A stretch of DNA of 64,000 bases. Origin: Acidobacteriota bacterium (GTDB taxonomy: Bacteria; Acidobacteriota; Blastocatellia; RBC074). Positions 25,460 through 33,446 of this stretch are shown one piece after another (the stretch's first letter is position 1; each line of letters begins with the position of its first letter). The DNA lies in NCBI GenBank assembly GCA_016196035.1, contig JACPYM010000091.1, forward strand, positions 64,501 through 128,500. Direction: 5' to 3'. The notes under the pieces were generated by a model, which saw only the letters and a list, made by a program, of their open reading frames with translations, was not told the DNA's origin and made no database searches. The translations under genes and the position numbers were made by a program.

Positions 25460-26413
25460 CTATTTCTTCTCTTTCGGTGCGTAATAGCCTTGGCGGGCGC
25501 GGACTTTGTATTGCGGCGTAGTCAGTTGCACTTCAATCGTGCGCCACTTGCCGTCTTTCTTTTCGTTGGTCGGTTCGTAGGCGAGGGTGTATTGGTTGCG
25601 CAACTCTTCGACGGTTTGCGCAAAGGCGTCTTTCAGTTCGCGACCGGCGGGCGTGGTGAAAAAGCGTCCGCCCGTTTTGGCGGCGAGCGTTTTCATAACC
25701 TCAGCCCCATTGTCGCGCGGGGTGACGTGGAAGACGCCGCGGTCGCTGAGGTCTACGCAATAGATGGTGACGTTGGCGGCGGCGGCGCGGCGGACGGCTT
25801 CGTCGAGCGAGGCGCGGCTGGTGCTGTCGCCGCCATCCGAAACCAGCAGGATTGCGCGGCGCTTTTCAGCCCGTTCGCGCAAATCATCGGCGGCTTTGAC
25901 GATGGCGTCATACATCGGCGTGTTGTCTTTGGCGCGTAAATCCCAGACCAGATCGGATACGTCGCGGACTTCGCCGAAGGGTTGAATTTGCTTCACCGTG
26001 GTGCCGCCAAAACTGTAAATGGCAAATTGATCACCTTCGCGGATGCCGTCCACAAAGCTGGTGCAGGCGGCGCGCGCCAGGGTCATTTTCTGTTCCATGC
26101 TGCCACTGCAATCCAGCAGGATCGCGGCGGCGAAGGGGCTTTCTTCGACGCCGAAGCCCACGATGTGCTGTTCCTGCTTGTCTTCAAACAGGCGGAAGTG
26201 CTGGCGGCGCAGACCGCGCACGAACTTGTCCGAAAGATCGGTCACGGTCGCGTTGAGCAAGACTTGGTTGGTTTCAAGCGAGATGACGTCTTGGGCGGCT
26301 TCGTCCTGTTTTTGTTTCTGCTGATCCTGCTGTTGTTGTTGCTGCTGGGCCTGCACGGCGAAGCCCAGCGCCAAGCCAAATACCGCGCTGAGAGTTAACC
26401 ACCGAAATTTCAT
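25460..26413 (-). CDS. Secreted VWFA-related acidobacterial protein (TIGR03436-like)
   Basis: About 317 residues from ATG 26411-26413 (an ATG 12 nt upstream is equally possible). Signal peptide KFRWLTLSAVFGLALGFAVQAQ followed by a Gln/Lys-rich stretch (seven Gln in a row). The domain starts VISLETNQVLLNATVTD and contains a metal-ion-dependent adhesion site D-C-S-G-S (in AAILLDCSGSMEQK), a conserved SDGGDSTS and a C-terminal NQYTLAYEP segment. These proteins are a hallmark of Acidobacteriota; they are exported and presumed to bind ligands. It is the last of three minus-strand genes for exported proteins (27694 to 25460). Confidence 0.88.
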   Translation of the reverse strand: MKFRWLTLSAVFGLALGFAVQAQQQQQQQDQQKQKQDEAAQDVISLETNQVLLNATVTDLSDKFVRGLRRQHFRLFEDKQEQHIVGFGVEESPFAAAILLDCSGSMEQKMTLARAACTSFVDGIREGDQFAIYSFGGTTVKQIQPFGEVRDVSDLVWDLRAKDNTPMYDAIVKAADDLRERAEKRRAILLVSDGGDSTSRASLDEAVRRAAAANVTIYCVDLSDRGVFHVTPRDNGAEVMKTLAAKTGGRFFTTPAGRELKDAFAQTVEELRNQYTLAYEPTNEKKDGKWRTIEVQLTTPQYKVRARQGYYAPKEKK

Positions 26414-26489
26414 AACCGGAAACATCTGAGTTGGGAGTGTGTGACACAAACCGGCGCAACGCCGTGAGGAATGCTTAAAAAGCCGCGCT

Positions 26490-27017
26490 TCAGTTGAGAT
26501 AACCGCGCAGCAATTTGACCAGTTGAATGACCTCGGTCGCTTGCGAAGCGACGGTAATCGAAACGACCTGCCGCGAGGTCTTGCTCAGTTCCTTGTTCAA
26601 ACGCTCGCTGGCGTCGCTCAACTGTTTGAGCGTATCGGCCAGCGTATGGGGCGGCGTTTCCAGCGGTTCATCCTCACCGCCGCCAGCATCCGAGCGAATG
26701 CTGCGCGCGTTTTTCTCGATCTCTTTCAGGTGCTTGTCATTGGCGCGCGGCAAGTGGGCAGCGGTAGTGGCTTGCGACAATTTCTCTGACAGGTCTTGAA
26801 TCTGTTCGGCCTTGGCGACGATCTTTTTATGCTCTTCCTCTTCACGCTTGATGCGCATCCGCACCAGCGTGTCGCGGAAGGTTTCATTTTGCTCTTCCGC
26901 GCCGGTTTGCGTCTCAGCAGTTTGGGCCTGCACTTTCAGGCACGCGCCGCCCACACCAAGCGTGCTGAAGAGCAAGCCGCACAAAAACAGTTTTTGAACC
27001 TGCAAAGCCGTTCGCAT
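26490..27017 (-). CDS. Exported coiled-coil protein of unknown function
   Basis: 175 residues; GAGGTGACATC-ATG start. Hydrophobic export signal (LFLCGLLFSTLGVGGACLKVQAQ), then a strongly charged helical region (about 45-95, RMRIKREEEEHKKIVAKAEQ) predicted to be coiled coil, and a second helical region with SDASERLNKELSKTSRQVV. No family was recognised. It lies 76 bp upstream of the VWFA protein gene and 107 bp downstream of another exported protein gene, so the three may form one transcript. Confidence 0.7.
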   Translation of the reverse strand: MRTALQVQKLFLCGLLFSTLGVGGACLKVQAQTAETQTGAEEQNETFRDTLVRMRIKREEEEHKKIVAKAEQIQDLSEKLSQATTAAHLPRANDKHLKEIEKNARSIRSDAGGGEDEPLETPPHTLADTLKQLSDASERLNKELSKTSRQVVSITVASQATEVIQLVKLLRGYLN

Positions 27018-27124
27018 GATGTCACCTCAATAGGGGCGCATTTCTATCACAAATTCTAGCTGCCCAAAAGCAAGACGCTGAGCGCGCCAATCTTTCCCTG
27101 CAACGGCGCCCGCACACTGCCAGT

Positions 27125-27694
27125 TTAGTATTCGCAATTCAGCAGGCGGCGCTGGCTTTTGCCTTTAATGCTCAAATCAATCCCCAGAATCTTGCCCGCC
27201 AGTCCGCGAATAAATTCGTCTTCCAGCCGCCCGTTCGACTTGCCCTCGACCCATTTGAGCGAGCCATCCGCATCCACGGCGCGTCCTTGAATGATGGCAT
27301 TGACCTGCAATTGCGATTTTTTCTGATCCACGGGCAGCGCGATGATTTCCAAGGCGTAACGCGCCTGCGACCAGTTGCGCACGGCACTGGCGGGCATGTC
27401 CGCCAGATATTCCAAATCAGTGCGCACGGTCACCCCGCGGCTGTAAACGACGGGTTTCGTCACCAGCTTGCCGGGGTTGGCCTTGCTCAACTCTTCATCA
27501 ATCGGAATGGCGCAGGATTTCAGCACATCGCGGGCAGCATCCAAAATGGGCTCACGCAGCACACTCATCGTGTAGGGGTTGGGCAAGGGCGGTTCCGTCT
27601 TGGGCTTATCGAAAGTAAACTGCGCATGGGCCATCTGCGCAGTCAGCGCCAAAGCGAAGAGCGCCAGCACAAAAGACGTGGATTTGATCTTCAT
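27125..27694 (-). CDS. Exported protein of unknown function
   Basis: 189 residues with a clear signal peptide (MKIKSTSFVLALFALALTA, cleavage near MAHA-Q). The mature part has a Pro-rich start (KPKTEPPLPNPY) and a conserved-looking domain with SCAIPIDEELS and ALEIIALPVDQKKSQLQVNA. It ends in LLNCEY, giving two cysteines in the mature chain that could pair. No known family was recognised. An AGG-containing ribosome site precedes the ATG. It is the first gene of a three-gene run for exported proteins. Confidence 0.7.
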   Translation of the reverse strand: MKIKSTSFVLALFALALTAQMAHAQFTFDKPKTEPPLPNPYTMSVLREPILDAARDVLKSCAIPIDEELSKANPGKLVTKPVVYSRGVTVRTDLEYLADMPASAVRNWSQARYALEIIALPVDQKKSQLQVNAIIQGRAVDADGSLKWVEGKSNGRLEDEFIRGLAGKILGIDLSIKGKSQRRLLNCEY

Positions 27695-27785
27695 AGAATT
27701 GCCTATTGGAGTTGTCAGTTACTACAAAACTTACGGAAGAAAAGCACAATCGCACCATACACCTGACAGGCTAGACCGGCAACTA

Positions 27786-27953
27786 TCATTCCGCTGGTGT
27801 AAGCTGGGAACCGACAGGATTTGTCAGCCTGATTGCTGCTGCATCACTAGCCTTTTCCCCTGTAAATTCGCGGTGCTCGAGCGACAGGGAAAATTCTTCC
27901 TCTACGTTAGGCTGGTTTTCGTGTGACAGTCCACGGCTACGAAAAATTTTCAT
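27786..27953 (-). CDS. Small 55-residue protein with strong ribosome site
   Basis: On the minus strand a perfect AGGAGG lies 7 nt before ATG (27951-27953) and the frame runs 55 codons to TGA. The peptide begins MKIFRSRGLSHENQPNVEEE, is acidic in the middle (EEEFSLSLEHREF) and ends QLTPAE. It has no Cys, no signal peptide and no recognised family. It sits in an AT-richer stretch between divergently arranged genes and is preceded by a block of strong hairpins (28130-28227). The ribosome site and codon structure support a real gene. A leader peptide or an unknown small protein is possible. Confidence 0.55.
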   Translation of the reverse strand: MKIFRSRGLSHENQPNVEEEFSLSLEHREFTGEKASDAAAIRLTNPVGSQLTPAE

Positions 27954-28482
<529 letters not shown>

Positions 28483-29982
28483 ATGCTCGACGAATACCGC
28501 CAACGATTTCGCGCGTTCCACACGCATTGGCAGCGTGAGCAATTCCTGTTTCGGGCAGGCCGCAAGACGCGCGCGGAGTGGGTGCATCTCTATCAGGAAA
28601 ACAGCGATCTTTTCAGCACGTCGGCGCTGGCGGAATTGCAAGCCCAGCACGCTGAAGTAGCGGCCTATCGAGTGACTGAGCGCCAAGCCATTGAACGTCT
28701 GCTCGCTTTTGCACGTAGCGGCCAAATTGCCAGCCGCTCGCTGGAATTGACCGAAGAGCTAGTCGCGTATGAGGCGCGCCCCACCATTCAATGGAACGGT
28801 GAGTCCCTAACGATTCAGCAGGCGCAGTTAGAAATCGCGCGCGAGGCCGCGCCGCCACGCCGCCATGAACTGGCGGCCCGCCGTGCCGAGGCCCTTCACC
28901 ACACGCAAGATTTGCGCGCGGAGCGTTTTGCCCGCTGGCAAGCAGGTGCGCAAACATTCGGGTACGACCACTGGCTGGCCTTGGCAGTTGCCACAAAACA
29001 GGTTGAACTGCCGAAGCTGGCGGAACAAGCGGCGCAGTTGCTGGCCAAAACCGAAACCCCGTATGTGGCGGCACTCAAACCGTTGCTGGCGCGCGAAGCC
29101 CATGTCGGCTTGGAAGAAGCCACGCAGGCGGATTTGGGCTATTTGCAAAGGCTGGCGCGCTTCGCCCCTTACTTTCCGGTGTCACGCGCCATTGAGTTGT
29201 ATGCTGACCTCTTTGCCGGTCTGGGATTCAAGGTCGAACAGCAACCGCAGATCGAGTTGGACACGGCCACGCGCCCCGACAAACAAGCACGCGCATTTTG
29301 CGCCCCCGTGCAAATCCCGGACGAGATCAAGCTGGTGTTGAATCTGGATCACGGGCATGACGGATACGGTTTTTATCAAGATTTTTTGCAAGCCAGCGGA
29401 CGCGCGCAATTGGCGGCCTGGACTTCGCGCGAAATGCACTATGAGTTTCGTGTGCCCGGCGATCCGGCGGTGGGCGAAGCTTGGGGAATGTTGTTCAGCC
29501 AGTTGCTGCTGGAAGCCGAATTTCTGCTCGGCAATTTCGGCTTCCCTGCCAGCGGCGAATTCCGGCACGCGCTGGCGGTGTTCAAATTGCTGCACGTGCG
29601 GCGCGCGACGGCTTTGTTGCAGTACGAGACTGAGTTTCACGCGGGCAAACTCAGCCGTCACGCCGGCGCGCGTTTTGCCGAATTGCTGACCGATGGCGTG
29701 CGCGTGCGCTACGACGAAGCAGAGTGTTTGCGTGCGATTGAAACGCCTTTCCGTTCCGCCGACCGGTTGCGCGCCTGGGCGTTTGAGGCGCAATTGCGTG
29801 AGCATTTGCGGACGCGCTTCGGCACCCGTTGGTGGGCGACGCGCCAGGCGGGCGAGATGCTGATTGACCTCTGGAACACCGGCCAACGTTACACGGTCGA
29901 AGAATTAGCAGGTCAAATTGGACTGGGCGAATTGGACTTTGCGTGGTTCGGGGCAGAGTTGGTGAACACGCTCGCCAGTTAA
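28483..29982 (+). CDS. M3-like oligopeptidase homologue with destroyed zinc site
   Basis: 499 residues from ATG 28483; an upstream extension in frame is AT-rich and unlike the family. The helical body (EEYRQRFRAFHTHWQREQFLF ...) and the signature E-F-R-V-P-G-D-P-A-V-G-E-A-W correspond to the metallopeptidase M3-like segment that follows the active site (EFR-x-GD-x-x-V-x-E-G). In active relatives HEAGH lies 18 residues before that EFR; here the aligned residues are Q-A-S-G-R in FLQASGRAQL. Both His ligands and the catalytic Glu are gone, while the third ligand Glu (GEAW) remains. It is inferred to be a non-catalytic binding or scaffold protein. Confidence 0.7.
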   Translation: MLDEYRQRFRAFHTHWQREQFLFRAGRKTRAEWVHLYQENSDLFSTSALAELQAQHAEVAAYRVTERQAIERLLAFARSGQIASRSLELTEELVAYEARPTIQWNGESLTIQQAQLEIAREAAPPRRHELAARRAEALHHTQDLRAERFARWQAGAQTFGYDHWLALAVATKQVELPKLAEQAAQLLAKTETPYVAALKPLLAREAHVGLEEATQADLGYLQRLARFAPYFPVSRAIELYADLFAGLGFKVEQQPQIELDTATRPDKQARAFCAPVQIPDEIKLVLNLDHGHDGYGFYQDFLQASGRAQLAAWTSREMHYEFRVPGDPAVGEAWGMLFSQLLLEAEFLLGNFGFPASGEFRHALAVFKLLHVRRATALLQYETEFHAGKLSRHAGARFAELLTDGVRVRYDEAECLRAIETPFRSADRLRAWAFEAQLREHLRTRFGTRWWATRQAGEMLIDLWNTGQRYTVEELAGQIGLGELDFAWFGAELVNTLAS

Positions 29983-30002
29983 AGCCGAAAGGATTGGATT
30001 TC

Positions 30003-30482
30003 ATGACATTCTCGCTGACGCGCACGGTTGCACAATGGACAGCCGTCTGGCTATTGGCCGGTGTTTGCAGCCTATCGCCTCTGAGCCAAACCGCGAATAA
30101 ACCCGCTGGCAATCGGGCGGCTGGCGCAATGAAACTGACCGCCATCAAAATCAAGCCCTACAACGCTAGTGCGGGCGCGTTGGCCGATGAAATCACCGCG
30201 GACGGTTATCACAACGCCTTGGAGCTTTCACTGCTGGTGCTGGTGGAAGTCACAGGCAAGCCGGGCGATTTCAGCGCCAATCAAAAACTGATCGTGACCG
30301 CCACCGAGGGAACTAAACCCGTCCTGACGCGCCGCGCCACAGTCGGCCTCTTGAATGACAAGGGCAGGTTTTATGCGCCTGTCTGGCTCTACGGCCCGTT
30401 TTGCAGGCCGCTGACGATCAAGGCCCAATTGAATGGCGCAGCGCCCCTGACACGCAAAGTGCCATTTCAGTGCGGCGAATGA
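30003..30482 (+). CDS. Small exported protein of unknown function
   Basis: 159 residues with AAAGGA upstream of ATG 30003. Hydrophobic signal (VAQWTAVWLLAGVCSLSPLS), then a beta-rich domain with KLTAIKIKPYNASAG, LELSLLVLVEVTGKPGDFS and a closing VPFQCGE. Two cysteines (PFCRPL and QCGE) near the end of the mature part may form a disulphide. No family was recognised. It starts 20 bp after the M3-like gene and ends 27 bp before aroB, so the three may be co-transcribed. Confidence 0.65.
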   Translation: MTFSLTRTVAQWTAVWLLAGVCSLSPLSQTANKPAGNRAAGAMKLTAIKIKPYNASAGALADEITADGYHNALELSLLVLVEVTGKPGDFSANQKLIVTATEGTKPVLTRRATVGLLNDKGRFYAPVWLYGPFCRPLTIKAQLNGAAPLTRKVPFQCGE

Positions 30483-30509
30483 TTGACTGACACGCTTTCC
30501 GGATTCTCG

Positions 30510-31616
30510 ATGACCAAACCGCAAACCGTTCACGTGGCGCTCGACGACCGCAGCTATGACATCACGCTGGCCCACGGCGCGCTGCCGCAAACCGGCGCGA
30601 TCACGCGCGCGGCTTTTGGCCCAAAGGCGCGCCGCGTGGCGTTGATCTCCAACGCCAAAGTCCACGGACTCTATGGCAAAGCCGTTGAAAAGAGTTTGAA
30701 ACAAGCTGGCTTCACCGTGCTCACGCATCTGATGGGCGATGGCGAACGCGCCAAATCCATTCGCACGGCGGAATGCGCCTGGGGCTTTTTGATCGCGCAC
30801 CATTTTGAACGCAGCGATGGCATCGTGGCATTGGGCGGCGGCGTGGTAGGTGATTTGGCGGGTTTTGTGGCGGCGACGTTTTTGCGCGGCGTAAATTTCG
30901 TGCAACTGCCGACTACGTTGTTGGCGCAAATTGACAGTTCGGTCGGCGGCAAAACGGCGGTCAATCACGCGCTGGGCAAAAACCTGATCGGCGCGTTTCA
31001 TCAACCGCGCGCCGTGTTGATTGATCCGAGCGTGCTGGCAACGTTACCGCCGCGCGAATTGCGCGCCGGGATGTACGAAGTCCTCAAAACCGGTCTCATC
31101 CGCGATGCCGCGCTGGCGGGCTTCATCAATCAAAATCTGAACCAACTCACGGCACTCGATCCGGCCAGCCTGACGCAGGTCATCAAACGCTGCTGCGAGA
31201 TCAAAGCCGAAGTCGTGATGGCCGATGAACGCGAAGGCGGCTTGCGCCGCATCCTGAATTTCGGCCATACCATCGGCCACGCGCTCGAAGCCATAACCAA
31301 ATACCGGCGTTTGAAACATGGCGAAGCGGTGGGGTACGGCATGCAATGCGCGACCACGATGGCGGAGCGCGCGGGCTTGCTCGACTCGTCAGCGGCGGCA
31401 ACCATTCAAGCCAGCGTCAGGGCGCTGGGCCCTTTGCCGCGTATCAACGATTTGGACGTCGGTGAAATCATCGCCGCGACCGCCCACGATAAAAAGGCCG
31501 CGCAAGGCAAAATCCCTTTCATCCTGCCGACACGCGTTGGTGAAGTGATGGTGCGCGATGACCTGCCGTCGTCAATCGTGCGGGCCGCCGTGCGCGAGCT
31601 ATTGGCCAAGAACTGA
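30510..31616 (+). CDS. aroB: 3-dehydroquinate synthase AroB
   Basis: 368 residues, normal length. Conserved segments: GDGERAKSI, ALGGGVVGDLAGFVAAT (NAD-binding glycine-rich loop), LPTTLLAQIDSSVGGKTAVNH, GKNLIGAFHQP, REL(R)AGMYEVLKTGLI and the zinc-binding region NFGHTIGHALE with HGEAVGYGM. It converts DAHP to 3-dehydroquinate in the shikimate pathway. The ATG at 30510 is used because the family N-terminus begins there; a TTG nine codons earlier is less likely. No other shikimate gene is nearby. Confidence 0.95.
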   Translation: MTKPQTVHVALDDRSYDITLAHGALPQTGAITRAAFGPKARRVALISNAKVHGLYGKAVEKSLKQAGFTVLTHLMGDGERAKSIRTAECAWGFLIAHHFERSDGIVALGGGVVGDLAGFVAATFLRGVNFVQLPTTLLAQIDSSVGGKTAVNHALGKNLIGAFHQPRAVLIDPSVLATLPPRELRAGMYEVLKTGLIRDAALAGFINQNLNQLTALDPASLTQVIKRCCEIKAEVVMADEREGGLRRILNFGHTIGHALEAITKYRRLKHGEAVGYGMQCATTMAERAGLLDSSAAATIQASVRALGPLPRINDLDVGEIIAATAHDKKAAQGKIPFILPTRVGEVMVRDDLPSSIVRAAVRELLAKN

Positions 31617-31811
31617 GGTTCATTTGTGCCTGATCACGGAAAGGCCATTGCCAGAAGGCAGGCTTTTGATTAGACTCCGCGCTGTCGTTTACAACGTCCC
31701 CACTTTACCAATGTCATTCTCATCTCCCCTAATCGGGGTTTCGTGTGTGAAGCCCACAAGCGGATCGTCCGCAAATAATCAACCATCAATCGGCTAAGGA
31801 GGAATTGCTAC

Positions 31812-32180
31812 ATGGCAAGTCTTGATGAATTAAAAGCGAAGTACAACGCAGTGCTGGACAAAGGTCATGAAGTTGGAATGACCGTCCAAAACCTCAATCT
31901 GGAAGGCGAGCAATTGCTGATTCGCGGCGTCGTGCCGTCTGATTACGCAAAGAATGAACTGTGGGACGCGGCGAAAGGCGTTGACGCCAGCGTCAGCGAC
32001 CTGATGCTCGACGTGAATGTCCAATCGGGCTTGAAGTACACCGTCAAATCCGGCGACACGCTGAGCAAAATCGCCAAGCGTTTCTACGGCGAGGCCAACC
32101 ACTACCACCAAATCGCCGCCGCCAGCGGCATTGATAACCCCGACCGCATTGACGTCGGTCAGGAAGTCACACTGCCGTAA
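31812..32180 (+). CDS. BON-LysM protein (Kbp/YgaU-like)
   Basis: 122 residues with a full AAGGAGGAATT ribosome site. The N-terminal half is a BON-like domain (VQNLNLEGEQLLIRGVVPS through SDLMLDVNV). The C-terminal half is one LysM domain (YTVKSGDTLSKIAKRFYG ... IDNPDRIDVGQEVTLP). There is no signal peptide, so it is cytoplasmic. E. coli Kbp has the same two-domain layout and binds K+, but the binding function here is only inferred. The gene ends in a heptamer foldback enclosing a terminator. Confidence 0.9.
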   Translation: MASLDELKAKYNAVLDKGHEVGMTVQNLNLEGEQLLIRGVVPSDYAKNELWDAAKGVDASVSDLMLDVNVQSGLKYTVKSGDTLSKIAKRFYGEANHYHQIAAASGIDNPDRIDVGQEVTLP

Positions 32181-32183
32181 GGA

Positions 32184-32301
32184 AGTAGTCAGTAGACGGT
32201 AGTCAGTAGAAATAGAGAGGCCGTAGTTGATGATTCAATGCTAGAACTCATCAACTACGGCCCTTTTGTTGTCACTACCGATTACCGTCTACCGACTTAC
32301 G
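32184..32301. repeat. Heptamer-array foldback (AGTAGTC/GGTAGAC type) around a terminator hairpin
   Basis: Left arm AGTAGTC-AGTAGAC-GGTAGTC-AGTAG (32184-32209) pairs with the right arm at 32272-32299 (complement GTAAGTC-GGTAGAC-GGTAATC-GGTAGTG). The stop codon of the downstream minus-strand gene (32297-32299) lies in the right arm. Confidence 0.85.
32221..32267. terminator. Intrinsic terminator nested in heptamer foldback
   Basis: CCGTAGTTGATGA (32221-32233) and TCATCAACTACGG (32248-32260) form a perfect 13-bp stem, followed by CCCTTTTG on the plus strand. It ends the BON-LysM transcript and lies between convergent genes. Confidence 0.75.
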
Positions 32302-33349
32302 GTGCGGTGATGCCCAAATCTTTTCCGCCAAAAGTGAATTGAATGCGCTTGCGCGCGCGCATTGCTTTGGAGGCGGTTTGCGAAAGCGAGGTCACCAGAA
32401 TCGGCATGGCAATTGTCGCGTCGCAACGCACCGTGACCGATTTGCCCTGTTTGGACATGCGTCCGAAGGTTTGCGCCTGATCGAACTCCGCGCCCGAATA
32501 GCTGCCGTAATCGGCGCCTTCCGTGACGACCTGAATGGCGTATTTATGACCGCGCTGCTGGTTATGCAACATACTCGCTGTCGTCTCGCTTTGCTGCATA
32601 AACGTCTTCGTCGTGCCGCCGCCAAAGTTGATCATGCCGGTTGAGCGTGACTTGGCGACGATCTGCGCCATATCCACCACGTCCTGTACCACGTCGAATT
32701 GGAATTGGCTCTTCTTCTCGATGCGACTCAAACCGATGGCGACGCCAAAGGCGCTGTCGGTCAGCGCGGGGCAAAAGATCGGCACGCGCGATTTGAAGGC
32801 TGACGTGAGAATGCCATCCTCAGTCGCAATCTCGCTCAGCTCACGGCCCAGCAGATGCAAAAACTCGCGCGTCGAATAGGGGTGCGTATTGTCGAGTTGC
32901 GTGGTGAATCCGCCGATCCATTCATACGCCTCGCGGAATTCCTCTTCCGACGCGAAGGTGTCGTAGATGCGATCCACCTTTTCTTCCTGCAATTCGGCAT
33001 CGCTAATGTGCGGGTCGCCGATGTAATGATGGCGGCCCAGCGTCTCGTGCAAATCGTGAAAGATGTTCGCGCCCGTCGCCACTAACACATCAATGCAGCG
33101 GTTCTTGATCAGATACGCCACCAACCGCCGCATCCCTGCGGGCACCAGCCCGCCGCTCAAGCCCATAAAGACGACGGCGTTGTCTTGCAGCATCTGCAAC
33201 CAGAGCTGATGCGCGAGCGACAGGTTGCGGCCCTGAAACGAGATGAATTCCATCTTGTCCAGCAAGCCCGGCACGCTGCGATCACGATCCACTTGCAAGG
33301 GTTGGGTAGGTTTGTTGAGGTATTTTGCACCTTTAATGCGACGAATCAT
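32297..33349 (-). CDS. Deoxyhypusine-synthase-like polyamine enzyme
   Basis: 350 residues of the deoxyhypusine synthase fold: FMGLSGGLVPAGMRRLV, the VLVATGANIFHDLHE motif, GRHHYIGDP, and NFGGGTTKTFMQQ (NAD/spermidine-binding type). A lysine in SKQGKSVTVRCDATIA sits where the catalytic lysine region lies in deoxyhypusine synthase. Most bacteria do not make hypusine, so members like this are thought to transfer aminobutyl groups between polyamines (for example homospermidine formation). The gene next upstream on the same strand is speA, which supports a polyamine role. The substrate is not known. Confidence 0.85.
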   Translation of the reverse strand: MIRRIKGAKYLNKPTQPLQVDRDRSVPGLLDKMEFISFQGRNLSLAHQLWLQMLQDNAVVFMGLSGGLVPAGMRRLVAYLIKNRCIDVLVATGANIFHDLHETLGRHHYIGDPHISDAELQEEKVDRIYDTFASEEEFREAYEWIGGFTTQLDNTHPYSTREFLHLLGRELSEIATEDGILTSAFKSRVPIFCPALTDSAFGVAIGLSRIEKKSQFQFDVVQDVVDMAQIVAKSRSTGMINFGGGTTKTFMQQSETTASMLHNQQRGHKYAIQVVTEGADYGSYSGAEFDQAQTFGRMSKQGKSVTVRCDATIAMPILVTSLSQTASKAMRARKRIQFTFGGKDLGITAP

Positions 33350-33375
33350 AAATTTGTTGAACTGACTGTAGCGAC

Positions 33376-33440
33376 CAGGTAGGACGGACTTTAGTCTGTC
33401 CCAGGTAACAAGCCGGACAGACTAAAGTCCGTCCTACCTG
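33376..33440. repeat. Perfect 26-bp inverted repeat
   Basis: 33376-33401 (CAGGTAGGACGGACTTTAGT...) and 33415-33440 are exact complements around a 13-nt loop. It lies between speA and the polyamine enzyme gene, where it would form a very stable hairpin in their common transcript. Confidence 0.92.
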
Positions 33441-33446
33441 CTTAGC

